Below are positions 1 to 7,864 of a stretch of DNA of 37,217 nucleotides, piece after piece. A program made the translations under genes and the position numbers. The stretch covers positions 1 through 37,217 of the forward strand of contig WTJO01000019.1 of NCBI GenBank assembly GCA_011524805.1. Reading direction: 5' to 3'. Origin of the DNA: Alphaproteobacteria bacterium (GTDB lineage: Bacteria > Pseudomonadota > Alphaproteobacteria > Puniceispirillales > Puniceispirillaceae). Position 1 is the stretch's first letter. Every line of letters starts with the position of its first letter. The notes beneath the pieces are model-generated. The model saw only the letters and a list, made by a program, of their open reading frames with translations. It had not been told where the DNA came from and made no database searches.

Positions 1-929
1 CCTTTTGCTCTGTTCATCACCTCTTCACGATAGGCTTCCGCTTCTGCAATAAGCTGAGCGGCCTGACCACGGGCACGCGGCACAATATCATTTCGGAAGG
101 CTTCAGCCTGGTTTTTCAGCCTGTCTCTATCCTGACGCGCACGCTGAACATCGTTAAAGGCATCGATCACATCAGATGGCGGGTCAACAGCTAGTAGCTG
201 TACCTCGCGCACCCGCACGCCTGCGCGATAATCATCAAGCAATTCCTGCAGTTTCTCTCGAACGGCGAACTGCACATTCTGACGACCTTCTGTCAGGGCT
301 GTCTGAATAGCTGTCTGCCCGATAATTTCTCGCATCACCGCCTCGGCCGCGACTTTAATAGTTTCATCAGGGTCAGCCAGATTAAACAAATATTCACCAG
401 CATCCGAAATTCGCCAGAATACGACAAAGTCAATATCGACAATATTCTCATCACCTGTAATCATCAGGCTTTCATCTGCAATGTCACGTCTGGTAGCACT
501 GCTGCCAGCCACATCACGGAAGCCAATTTCAAGCCTGTTATCCCGTGTAACATCCGGTGTCAGCACCTGCTCAATCGGAAATGGCAGATGGTAATGAAGT
601 CCCGGCCCTGTAGTTCTGATCCATTCACCAAATCTCAGCACAACGCCCTGTTGCTGTGGGTTTACCCGATAAAACCCTGTGGCCGCCCACAGACCCATCA
701 GGATAATAAGTCCCAGCAGGATAAAACGCCGTGACGAACCACCGCCCGGCATCTTGCCACCGAAATTGTTTTTCAGATCATTAATGACCTTGTCGAAGTC
801 AGGCGGATTAGGCCGGCCGCCAGATGGGCGCTGTGGTCCGCCTCCCCACGGGTTGCCGCCATTATTGCCGCCATTATTACCGCCGCCCCATGGGCCGCCA
901 TTGTTATTGCCTTGATTGTTCCAGGGCAT
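1..929 (-). CDS. hflK: HflK, membrane protease modulator subunit (partial, 3' end outside window)
   Basis: HflK forms the membrane HflKC complex that surrounds and modulates the FtsH protease. Reading the minus strand from the ATG at 927-929 gives about 309 residues. Residues 1-60 are Gly/Asn/Pro-rich (MPWNNQGNNNGGPWGGG, then repeated NNGG units). A single membrane segment follows (RFILLGLIILMGLWAATGFY), then the SPFH/band-7 domain beginning VNPQQQGVVLRFGEW, with FPIEQVLTPDV and a coiled-coil tail rich in Ala, Glu and Arg (DRDRLKNQAEAFRNDIVPRARG). This order is typical of HflK. The C-terminal end and the expected hflC partner downstream lie beyond position 1. The gene is divergent from mrp; the 151-base gap at 930-1080 must hold both promoters, but I see no clear boxes there. 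HflK rather than HflC is supported by the long Gly-rich cytoplasmic N terminus. Confidence 0.93.
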   Translation of the reverse strand, partial: MPWNNQGNNNGGPWGGGNNGGNNGGNPWGGGPQRPSGGRPNPPDFDKVINDLKNNFGGKMPGGGSSRRFILLGLIILMGLWAATGFYRVNPQQQGVVLRFGEWIRTTGPGLHYHLPFPIEQVLTPDVTRDNRLEIGFRDVAGSSATRRDIADESLMITGDENIVDIDFVVFWRISDAGEYLFNLADPDETIKVAAEAVMREIIGQTAIQTALTEGRQNVQFAVREKLQELLDDYRAGVRVREVQLLAVDPPSDVIDAFNDVQRARQDRDRLKNQAEAFRNDIVPRARGQAAQLIAEAEAYREEVMNRAK

Positions 930-1080
930 GTATCAGGCTCCTATTCGCCGCTTCGCAAAAAAATTATGACAATTTATGCATCCTGTTATCATCTGCACTT
1001 GTAAAACAAGCCCATAATGACTAAGTCAACACAATAGCCTATCCCTTACTATATTTGACCTTTGGACAGGAAATTCAAGA

Positions 1081-2244
1081 ATGTCAGACAAAATAACCGA
1101 ACAAAAAATACTGTCGAGCCTGTCAGATGTGAATTTACCGCTGGAAAATGGTGATTTTTCAGGAAAAAATATTGTAGAGGCGAAGGCTGTATCAGGTATC
1201 GCCATCAAAGATGGCAACGTTATTTTTACGATTGAGATAAGCCCGTCTATCAGCGCGCATGCAGATGCATTACGCACTACAGCAGAACAGGCCGTCCATG
1301 CCATTGATGGTGTGTTGTCTGTTACCGCGATTGTGACAGCACATCGTGAGGCAGGCACGCAACCATCCCCCCACGCCCATGCTGGTCATTCTCATGGCCA
1401 CTCTCACGGCCACTCTCATGATCATGCTGGCGCACAAACAGGGGTTGAGCAGATGGCATCACCTGCCACGCATATTGTAGCGGTTGCCTCTGGCAAGGGC
1501 GGCGTTGGGAAATCGACAACAGCGATAAATCTGGCGCTTGGCTTTGCTGCGCTTGGTAAAAAGACAGGCATTCTGGATGCAGATATTTACGGGCCGTCTT
1601 TGCCACGCCTGCTAGGCATTAATCAGCGCCCTGAAACAAAAGATAAAAAGCTTGTACCAATTGATGCATGGGGTCTGAAAGCTATGTCTATCGGGTTTCT
1701 GGTAGAAGAAGATAGCCCGACCATCTGGCGGGGGCCCATGGTCATGTCTGCGCTGCAGCAAATGCTGACAGATGTGGCATGGGGCGAGCTTGATATTCTG
1801 GTGATTGATATGCCTCCCGGCACAGGCGATGCCCAGCTTACCTTGTCACAGCGTGCTGCACTGGCAGGGGCGGTGATTGTATCAACACCTCAGGATCTGG
1901 CACTGATTGATGCCCGCAAGGGGCTGAATATGTTCAGACGTGTTGATGTGCCGGTGCTTGGCATTATTGAAAATATGAGCTATTTTCTCTGCCCTGATTG
2001 TGGCGGTCGCGCAGATATTTTTGGCACAGGTGGTGCCGAGGCTGAAGCGGCCAGAATGGGTGTTCCGTTTTTGGGGCATGTGCCGCTTGAAATGGAAATC
2101 CGCAAAACATCTGATGAAGGCACACCTGTTGTCGCCAGCGCGCCTGACGGACCTCATGCGCTGATCTATAAACAGATAGCAGCAAGCGTTACCAGCCAGC
2201 TTGACACACAGTCAGATGGCATGCCCGCGATTATCATGGAATAG
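1081..2244 (+). CDS. mrp: Mrp/NBP35-family Fe-S cluster carrier ATPase with His-rich linker
   Basis: A P-loop ATPase of the Mrp (ApbC) family, which carries and delivers Fe-S clusters in the cytoplasm. The 387-residue product has an N-terminal MIP18/DUF59-like domain (about 1-90). A linker at 98-115 has nine His in 18 residues (HSHGHSHGHSHDH). The deviant Walker A motif GKGGVGKST is at 138-146, the IDMPPGTGD signature follows, and the cluster-binding CPDC pair is Cys304 and Cys307. The start is the ATG at 1081, with AGGA about 9 bases upstream. The His run is unusual for Mrp; it could bind nickel, zinc or iron, but that is inference. The gene stands alone and converges on folA with an 18-base gap. 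Confidence 0.93.
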   Translation: MSDKITEQKILSSLSDVNLPLENGDFSGKNIVEAKAVSGIAIKDGNVIFTIEISPSISAHADALRTTAEQAVHAIDGVLSVTAIVTAHREAGTQPSPHAHAGHSHGHSHGHSHDHAGAQTGVEQMASPATHIVAVASGKGGVGKSTTAINLALGFAALGKKTGILDADIYGPSLPRLLGINQRPETKDKKLVPIDAWGLKAMSIGFLVEEDSPTIWRGPMVMSALQQMLTDVAWGELDILVIDMPPGTGDAQLTLSQRAALAGAVIVSTPQDLALIDARKGLNMFRRVDVPVLGIIENMSYFLCPDCGGRADIFGTGGAEAEAARMGVPFLGHVPLEMEIRKTSDEGTPVVASAPDGPHALIYKQIAASVTSQLDTQSDGMPAIIME

Positions 2245-2262
2245 GCAGAATAGCTGATTTAT

Positions 2263-2841
2263 CTATGTGCTCTGCGCACGCTCGGCAAGTGACATGGCCG
2301 GCTGTGCGATCCGCGTCAGCCTGTGATAGCTGAAGGCAGGATGGCTGTCAGAGGCAGGAATAGCCTCTAAAAGCTCATCATGCCACGCCGCATTATCTAT
2401 CTGCGGGAAACGCACCCCGTCATGGCTGGCATCTTCAACAATTGTTGCTTCAATGGCATCACAGCAATCAAGCCCAATCCTGTATATCTCGCCGCCGCCA
2501 AATAAAATAATGCGCCGTTCTGGCACATCTGTCTGGCTATTCTGCTCTTCCAGCCATTGCTCGGCGCGTGCGATTGCAGCCTCAAAGCTAGTGACAGCTA
2601 CAATACCTTCTGCCGAAAAGCCGGCATTTCTGGTAAGTACGATATTCAGCCTGCCCGGAAGCGGCCTGCCAATTGACTGATAGGTCTTGCGTCCCATAAT
2701 CAGCGGACAGCCCATGGTGAGCTGTTTGACACGACGCAGATCACCTGGCAGGTGCCAGATTAAATCTTCGCCATCGCCGATCACATGATTGGTTGCCATT
2801 GCAACAACGCATACCAGCCTGTTTTGAGATATATCAGCCAT
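2263..2841 (-). CDS. folA: Dihydrofolate reductase
   Basis: Reduces dihydrofolate to tetrahydrofolate with NADPH, regenerating the cofactor oxidised by thymidylate synthase. The 192-residue protein shows the DHFR N-terminal strand and active-site region (VVAMATNHVIGDGEDLIWHLPGDLRRVKQLT), where the WHLPGDL segment supplies the acidic Asp that protonates folate. The NADPH-binding IMGRKTYQSIGRPLPGR segment follows, then the C-terminal FGGGEIYR motif. It is a little longer than the usual 160-170 residues because of N- and C-terminal extensions. It lies 5 bases downstream of thyA on the same strand, so the two are almost certainly cotranscribed. The start at 2841 has only a weak ribosome site (GTGTAAAG) inside the thyA tail, which suggests translational coupling. 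Confidence 0.95.
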   Translation of the reverse strand: MADISQNRLVCVVAMATNHVIGDGEDLIWHLPGDLRRVKQLTMGCPLIMGRKTYQSIGRPLPGRLNIVLTRNAGFSAEGIVAVTSFEAAIARAEQWLEEQNSQTDVPERRIILFGGGEIYRIGLDCCDAIEATIVEDASHDGVRFPQIDNAAWHDELLEAIPASDSHPAFSYHRLTRIAQPAMSLAERAQST

Positions 2842-2846
2842 CAGCT

Positions 2847-3641
2847 TTACACAGCTATCGGCGCAGGGATAGAAGGTTCAGCCTGATAATCCTCAATCGC
2901 TATATGCTCATAGCGGAAATCAAACAGGCTGTCTGGCGGCTGGCGAAATACCAGCTTTGGCAGTGCAGTCGGTGTTCTGGTAAGTTGCAATTTCGCCTGC
3001 TCAAAATGATTATGATATAGATGGGCATCGCCAAGCGTATGCACAAAATCACCTACCTTCAGCCCTGATACATGCGCAATCATGTGGGTAAATAACGCAT
3101 AGGAAGCGATATTAAATGGCACACCCAGAAAGATATCTGCAGAACGCTGATAAAGCTGGCAGGACAATCTGTCTTCTGCGACATAGAACTGGAACAGACA
3201 ATGGCATGGCGGAAGTGCCATATCCCCGACATCCGCAGGGTTCCATGCCGTAATAATATGACGCCGCGAGGCAGGATTATGTTTCAGCCCGTCAAGCAAT
3301 TCTGCCAGCTGGTCAATGGCCTGTCCGTCTGGTTTTTGCCATGACCGCCATTGCCGACCATAGACAGGGCCCAGATCGCCATGTTCATCTGCCCATTCAT
3401 CCCAGATGGATACGCCATGTTCGTTCAGATAGGCGATATTGGTATCACCTTGGATAAACCACAATAATTCATGGATGATTGAACGAATATGCAGCTTTTT
3501 TGTGGTCAGTAACGGAAAGCCTTGCGAGAGATCAAAACGCATCTGGTGACCAAACACAGAACGTGTGCCGGTGCCGGTTCTGTCGCCTCTATCTACGCCC
3601 TGCTCCAGCACATGTGACAGCAATTCAAGATACTGTTTCAT
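2847..3641 (-). CDS. thyA: Thymidylate synthase (ThyA)
   Basis: Methylates dUMP to dTMP using methylene-tetrahydrofolate. The protein is 264 residues, the same length as E. coli ThyA. The catalytic Cys146 sits in ALPPCHCLFQF. The phosphate-binding Arg is in GDRTGTGTRS near residue 21. The RRHIITAWNP, QRSADIFLGVPFNIASYA and GDAHLYHNH segments all match the family. The start codon at 3641 is preceded by a strong AAGGAG at 7-bp spacing. It is the first gene of a thyA-folA operon transcribed away from ssrA. The 180-odd bases between thyA and ssrA (3642 to about 3820) must hold both divergent promoters. Confidence 0.97.
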   Translation of the reverse strand: MKQYLELLSHVLEQGVDRGDRTGTGTRSVFGHQMRFDLSQGFPLLTTKKLHIRSIIHELLWFIQGDTNIAYLNEHGVSIWDEWADEHGDLGPVYGRQWRSWQKPDGQAIDQLAELLDGLKHNPASRRHIITAWNPADVGDMALPPCHCLFQFYVAEDRLSCQLYQRSADIFLGVPFNIASYALFTHMIAHVSGLKVGDFVHTLGDAHLYHNHFEQAKLQLTRTPTALPKLVFRQPPDSLFDFRYEHIAIEDYQAEPSIPAPIAV

Positions 3642-3788
3642 TTCCGCTCCTTTGACAGCATGATCGCCTGATATCTTCGACAGACAACCTAGGCAAAAAT
3701 CCAGTGGTCAGCCTGCTTGCACATTACCAAGCCAAGCGGCTAGCGGCAAATGGTTAAATTGGCTGAAACCGGCAGTGTGACAATTTAC

Positions 3789-3817
3789 TTTGCCTTAATG
3801 CAAACAGGGCTTATACT
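3789..3817 (+). promoter_or_regulatory. Likely ssrA promoter with overlapping inverted repeat
   Basis: A sigma70-like pair is visible: TTGCCT at 3790-3795 and TATACT at 3812-3817 with a 16-base spacer, placing transcription start near 3824. An inverted repeat TTTGC-N6-GCAAA (3789-3793 and 3800-3804) lies over the -35 box and could be an operator. The promoter reading is supported by position just before the tmRNA acceptor piece; the operator idea is inference. Confidence 0.5.
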
Positions 3818-3818
3818 A

Positions 3819-4142
3819 GCCTTGTCAGGCTTGTCCTGACTATGGCGATAAACGTGATACGGAATAAGCAGGGCGGACCCGGGGGCGGTACCCGGCGCCT
3901 CCACCAATTCTGGCCGGACTGTGATAGCTATCATCAGAACGGTCTGCGCATATCCAGCATATGGTTTTGGGGGCGAAATAGGATCGACGCATGTAGTAAA
4001 GGTATTATTTTCGCTCGGTATGGTAACCGCCGATATCGGGCCAATGTAGTAGTTGCAAACGACAACACTGCTCCGGTTGCTGTAGCTGCGTAATGCAGGT
4101 AAAGCACCATTTTAAAGTCCCGGCCGCTTGAGCTCGGTCGGG
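3819..4142 (+). ncRNA. ssrA: Circularly permuted two-piece tmRNA (alphaproteobacterial type)
   Basis: tmRNA rescues stalled ribosomes and adds a degradation tag. Here the 3' tRNA-like part precedes the 5' part in the gene. The acceptor piece ends with a T arm CCGGG-GGCGGTA-CCCGG (3879-3895), then CGCCTCC (3896-3902) and ACCA (3903-3906). The coding piece starts at 3969 with GGGGGCG, which pairs over all seven positions with CGCCTCC and gives a G-U at the third pair, the alanyl identity element. The D-loop-like AAATAGGATCGACGC follows. The tag reading frame is at 4055-4093. The 62 bases between the pieces (3907-3968) would be removed and contain the palindrome TGATAGCTATCA (3922-3933). A hairpin CCCGGCCG/CGGTCGGG (4119-4126 with 4135-4142) lies near the 3' end. 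The outer boundaries are approximate; a leading GTCAGG/CCTGAC hairpin occupies 3824-3840. Confidence 0.9.
4055..4093 (+). CDS. tmRNA-encoded proteolysis tag (resume codon GCA)
   Basis: Inside the coding piece of ssrA, an open frame from GCA at 4055 to TAA at 4091-4093 encodes ANDNTAPVAVAA. With the alanine carried by tmRNA itself, the tag would be A-ANDNTAPVAVAA. The ANDN start and the VAA-type hydrophobic end recognised by ClpX agree with alphaproteobacterial tags. The middle (TAPVA) differs from the Caulobacter tag as I recall it (NFAEEF). It is not an independently initiated gene: there is no start codon or ribosome site. Confidence 0.88.
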   Translation, partial: ANDNTAPVAVAA

Positions 4143-4217
4143 CGGGGTTGGGAAGCGCACCTGGCAACAGAAGCGTTTCCACTTTATTCATGGCGAGCTG
4201 AAAGGCGCTGGACTGTA

Positions 4218-4805
4218 ATGACTGAAAGCAAAGACGACGATGCGATAAATTATGAGCTTTTGGTCGAAGATTCGCTCCGGACAGTTGTCAGAAGCGCATT
4301 GGCACTAGTTGCCCATGAAGGCCTGCCTGGTGATGCACATTTCTATATCTCGTTCAATACCAGCCATCCAGATGTTGATATCAGCGATTCTCTTCGGAAT
4401 GCCCACAAAGACGAGATGACGATTGTTCTGCAACACCAATTCTGGGATCTGGCTGTTACCGAACATAATTTTAGTGTTGGGCTGTCATTTTCAGGGGTTC
4501 AGCACCGCCTAAAAATACCGTTTTCAGCGATTACGCATTTTACCGACCCGTCTGTCGGATTTGGCCTGCAATTCAGTGGTGCTGAAGATGCAGAAGGCGC
4601 TGATGATGGTTCATCGGACGGAACAGCTGATACCAATACCCCAACCGTGGTAGAGGCTGGCAGTAAGCCGGCATCTGATGATAATGCGGCAGAAAAAAAC
4701 ATAACCGCTCCGGATATCATGGACACTGACACCGCAGACACCACAGATAGTGCCAAGGTTGTATCGCTTGATCATTTCCGGAAAAATTCTGATGCCGAAT
4801 CCTGA
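4218..4805 (+). CDS. sspB: SspB-family ClpXP adaptor (alphaproteobacterial type)
   Basis: SspB tethers ssrA-tagged proteins to ClpXP. The folded domain spans about residues 8-115 (YELLVEDSLRTVVRSAL, GDAHFYISFNTSHPDVDIS, MTIVLQHQFWDL, FSVGLSFSGVQHRLKIPFSAITHFTDPSVGFGLQF). The flexible linker after it is strongly acidic and rich in Asp, Thr and Ala (about 118-180). The last residues, KVVSLDHFRKN, look like the C-terminal peptide that docks on the ClpX N domain. The start chosen is ATG 4218 (MTESKDDD), giving 195 residues; an upstream in-frame ATG at 4128 would sit inside the tmRNA 3' hairpin. The ribosome site is weak (AAAGG 12 bases upstream). The position directly after ssrA links tag and adaptor. 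Confidence 0.9.
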   Translation: MTESKDDDAINYELLVEDSLRTVVRSALALVAHEGLPGDAHFYISFNTSHPDVDISDSLRNAHKDEMTIVLQHQFWDLAVTEHNFSVGLSFSGVQHRLKIPFSAITHFTDPSVGFGLQFSGAEDAEGADDGSSDGTADTNTPTVVEAGSKPASDDNAAEKNITAPDIMDTDTADTTDSAKVVSLDHFRKNSDAES

Positions 4806-4838
4806 CAGGCTGACAATAGCGGCAATATTCTGCCTGTC
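4804..4838 (+). terminator. Possible stem-loop at the end of sspB
   Basis: GACAGGC (4804-4810, overlapping the stop codon) can pair perfectly with GCCTGTC (4832-4838) across a 21-base loop. There is no T-run after it, so it may be a processing or 3'-end-stabilising hairpin rather than a classical terminator. The same heptamers also arise often from codon usage in this genome, which lowers confidence. Confidence 0.3.
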
Positions 4839-4931
4839 TGCTAGTTGGCACACCCTATCTTGCCGCCTGCCCCGACTGTTACATATTCATATTCTCTTAA
4901 CGTAAACTCTGTATAGCTTCATGGTGATATT

Positions 4932-6536
4932 ATGACAGAATTTCTGTATAGCCCGCTTCTTGCTGTAACCTCTGACGATACTGAATATCGTAAACTCTCA
5001 TCTGACTATGTGTCAGTTAGCCAGCATAATGGCACCGATATATTACATATTGACCCCGAAGGCCTCACATTTCTGGCACAGGAAGCCATGGCAGATGTGT
5101 CTCATCTATTGCGGAGCAGTCATCTTGGCCAGCTAAAATCTATTCTGGATGATGACGAGGCCAGCAATAATGACAAGTTCGTTGCACTGGAAATGCTGAA
5201 AAATGCAGTTATTTCAGCAGATAAAGTCCTGCCCATGTGTCAGGATACAGGCACCGCGCTGATTAATGCGACCAAAGGTGAGCGTGTGCTTACTGGCGGC
5301 GGAGATGCAAAAGCATTATCAAAGGGCATTTATGATACCTATCAAAGCCATAATTTGCGCTTCTCACAGCTTGCGCCACTTAGCATGTTTGAAGAGGTCA
5401 ATACCAATAATAACCTGCCTGCCCAGATAGATATCGCCGCCGGTGATGGTGACGAATATCATTTTACCTTTATCCAGAAAGGTGGCGGGTCTGCGAATAA
5501 AACATTTCTGCATCAGAAAACAAAGGCTGTGCTGAATCCGCAAGCGCTACGCGAGTTTTTGCATGACGCGATTATATCGCTGGGGACTGCGGCCTGTCCG
5601 CCCTATCATCTGGCGATTGTGATTGGCGGGACGTCTGCTGAATTTAATCTGAAAACAGTCAAAAAAGCCTCAGTGCGCGATCTGGATAATCTACCAACAT
5701 CGGGCGATGCATCAGGGCGCGGATGGCGCGATCTGGAATGGGAAGCAGAAATTCTGCAAATGACCAGAGAGCTTGGCATAGGCGCACAGTTTGGCGGCAA
5801 ATATTACTGCCATGATGTTCGCGTTATCAGACTGCCACGTCATGGGGCAAGCTGTCCTGTCGGTATTGGCGTGTCCTGTTCTGCAGACAGACAGATAAAG
5901 GCCAAAATCACAAAAGACGGGCTATTTCTTGAGCAGCTAGAAGCCAATCCAGCACGTTTTCTGCCTGATATTGACATCTCTGATGCAGATGAGGTGGTGA
6001 ATATTGATCTGAACCAGCCAATGGCAGATATTCTGAAAACCCTGTCTCAATATCCGGTGAAAACGCGGGTTAATCTGACAGGGCCAATGATCGTTGCACG
6101 GGATATTGCCCATGCAAAATTGCGCGAAGTGCTGGAACAGACAGGTACATTGCCAGACTATATCAAAAATCACCCTGTCTATTATGCTGGCCCTGCAAAA
6201 ACACCTGACGGCCATGCTTCAGGATCATTCGGGCCAACCACCGCAGGCCGCATGGATAGCTATGTTGACCAGTTTCAGGCCGCAGGCGGCTCAATGGTGA
6301 TGCTGGCAAAGGGTAACAGGTCTGCCAGCGTAAAACAGGCCTGTGCCAAGCATGGCGGTTTCTATCTTGGCTCAATTGGCGGTGTGGCCGCAAAATTGGC
6401 GCTGGATTCAATCAAGAAGGTTGAGGTGCTGGAATATCCCGAATTGGGGATGGAAGCTATCTGGCGCATCGAAGTTGAAGATTTCCCTGCCTTCATTGTA
6501 ACAGATGATAAAGGCAATGATTTTTTCACTCCCTAG
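4932..6536 (+). CDS. Class I (4Fe-4S) fumarate hydratase
   Basis: Interconverts fumarate and malate in the TCA cycle. The single-chain 534-residue protein has the alpha domain with PMCQDTGTA (Cys103, first cluster ligand), GGGSANKTFLHQ, and GTAACPPYHLAIVIGGTSAE. The beta domain has YYAGPAKTPDGHASGSFGPTTAGRMDSYV and FYLGSIGGVAA. This is the oxygen-sensitive iron-sulfur type (FumA/FumB-like), not the FumC type. A GGTGAT ribosome site precedes ATG 4932, and a TATAGC box lies some 20 bases before it. The gene converges on glcF with only three bases between the stop codons. L-tartrate dehydratase is related, but the fused single chain and its length favour fumarase. Confidence 0.93.
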   Translation: MTEFLYSPLLAVTSDDTEYRKLSSDYVSVSQHNGTDILHIDPEGLTFLAQEAMADVSHLLRSSHLGQLKSILDDDEASNNDKFVALEMLKNAVISADKVLPMCQDTGTALINATKGERVLTGGGDAKALSKGIYDTYQSHNLRFSQLAPLSMFEEVNTNNNLPAQIDIAAGDGDEYHFTFIQKGGGSANKTFLHQKTKAVLNPQALREFLHDAIISLGTAACPPYHLAIVIGGTSAEFNLKTVKKASVRDLDNLPTSGDASGRGWRDLEWEAEILQMTRELGIGAQFGGKYYCHDVRVIRLPRHGASCPVGIGVSCSADRQIKAKITKDGLFLEQLEANPARFLPDIDISDADEVVNIDLNQPMADILKTLSQYPVKTRVNLTGPMIVARDIAHAKLREVLEQTGTLPDYIKNHPVYYAGPAKTPDGHASGSFGPTTAGRMDSYVDQFQAAGGSMVMLAKGNRSASVKQACAKHGGFYLGSIGGVAAKLALDSIKKVEVLEYPELGMEAIWRIEVEDFPAFIVTDDKGNDFFTP

Positions 6537-6539
6537 CCG

Positions 6540-7862
6540 TTAATCTGATACGTGCTGTATGCTGATGCCTGCCTGCGCAACTGCCGCAGGTGCGTCACCC
6601 CCATATGCCCAGTCAAGTAGCTGGGCAGTGTGGCAGATAGGCGCCGTGCTATCAGCTAGCTGGTTTATACATCCCAGATTGCCAGCCGCTACAATATCTG
6701 CCCCTGTGGCATTCAGAGCAGAAAGTTTACGTGCCTGAAGCTGTTGCGATAGTTCTGGCTGAAGCACATTATAGACACCGGCAGACCCGCAACAAAGATG
6801 CGATTCAGCGGGGCTGACAATGCGAAAACCGGCACGTTCCAGAATCGCTTTTGGGGCTTCGGTGACTTTCTGGCCATGCTGGAGTGAACAGGCAGCATGA
6901 TAGGCCACAACCAGCCCGTTTGGTGCGTTCAGGGGCAGCACATCCAGCCGTGCCAGCAACTCGGAAATATCCATTGCATAGTCGGATATCTGACTGCCTA
7001 TCTCGGCATAATCAGCATCATCTGCCAATAGTTGGCCATAATCTTTAAGCTGGGTACCACAGCCTGAAGTATTGACAATAATCGCGTCAATCCTGCCCGC
7101 CTCAATCTCGTCACGCCACGCATCTGCTGTCTGCCGCATTGTCTGCATTGCCTTGTCATGCGCCGAGATATGATGGGCTAGCGCACCACAACAGCTGGCC
7201 TGTGATTTTACAACAACCTCTATGCCGAATCTGTTCAGCAGTCTTATGGTGGCCGCATTAATTTCTGGATCTATAGCGCGCTGGGCGCATCCTGCCAGAA
7301 GCATCACCCGTTTTATTGAAGCTGTGTTTTTATCTGCATAGCTGGCATCTGTTCTGCCAATTCTGTCAAGCGGTTGAGGCGTTGCCGGCGCAAGTGATAC
7401 CATTGCCTTCAGGCGCTTTGGCAATAGAAATGAGACCGGCTTTGCCAGCCGTGCGGCCAGCAATGCCAGATGAAACCGTCCGGCATGCGGCACAATATGG
7501 CTTAACATCCACCTGACAAGCCTGTCTGAAAGCGGGCGTGATGTAGTGCTATCCAGACGCTCTCGGCCAATATCTACCAGATGCATATAATCTACCCCCG
7601 AGGGACAGGTTGTCATGCAGGACAGACAGGTCAGACATCTGTCCAGATGATATTGCAGGCGACTATCAGCAGGACTATCCTGCTCAAGAAAATCGCGTAT
7701 CATCCATATCCGCCCACGCGGGCTATCACGTTCATCACCTGTTAGCACAAAGGTCGGACAGGTCGCTGTACAAAAGCCGCAATGCACGCATTTCCGCAAA
7801 ATATCATCTGCCTGCTGAATCTGGGGCTCTGCTAGCTGTGTGGCTGAAAAATGGGTTTGCAT
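6540..7862 (-). CDS. glcF: Glycolate oxidase iron-sulfur subunit
   Basis: Electron-transfer subunit of the membrane-associated glycolate oxidase complex GlcDEF, passing electrons from the flavin subunits towards the quinone pool. The 440-residue protein carries two ferredoxin-type 4Fe-4S motifs: CVHCGFCTATC (Cys25, 28, 31, 35) and CLTCLSCMTTC (Cys76, 79, 82, 86). Two cysteine-rich CCG domains follow (SCCGALAHH and LCCGSAGVYN). It is the last gene of the cluster, two bases downstream of glcE, with GAGAAAGAA as ribosome site at the end of glcE. Similar subunits occur in lactate-oxidising LldE/LutA complexes, but the glcD-glcE neighbours settle the assignment. Confidence 0.95.
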   Translation of the reverse strand: MQTHFSATQLAEPQIQQADDILRKCVHCGFCTATCPTFVLTGDERDSPRGRIWMIRDFLEQDSPADSRLQYHLDRCLTCLSCMTTCPSGVDYMHLVDIGRERLDSTTSRPLSDRLVRWMLSHIVPHAGRFHLALLAARLAKPVSFLLPKRLKAMVSLAPATPQPLDRIGRTDASYADKNTASIKRVMLLAGCAQRAIDPEINAATIRLLNRFGIEVVVKSQASCCGALAHHISAHDKAMQTMRQTADAWRDEIEAGRIDAIIVNTSGCGTQLKDYGQLLADDADYAEIGSQISDYAMDISELLARLDVLPLNAPNGLVVAYHAACSLQHGQKVTEAPKAILERAGFRIVSPAESHLCCGSAGVYNVLQPELSQQLQARKLSALNATGADIVAAGNLGCINQLADSTAPICHTAQLLDWAYGGDAPAAVAQAGISIQHVSD

Positions 7863-7864
7863 GG

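Noticed and set aside
679..915. Proline-rich plus-strand frame.
   Set aside because: It is antisense to the Gly/Asn-rich repeats of hflK; composition alone explains it.
1372..1425. Tandem repeat or CRISPR-like array.
   Set aside because: It is a short in-frame run of His-Ser-His-Gly codons within mrp, not spaced repeats.
3842..4093. An 83-residue open frame starting ATG 3842.
   Set aside because: It runs through the tmRNA acceptor piece, spacer and tag frame. Its end is the tag itself; the rest is structured RNA.
4128..4217. N-terminal extension of sspB from ATG 4128.
   Set aside because: It starts inside the tmRNA 3' hairpin, and the extra residues do not resemble SspB.
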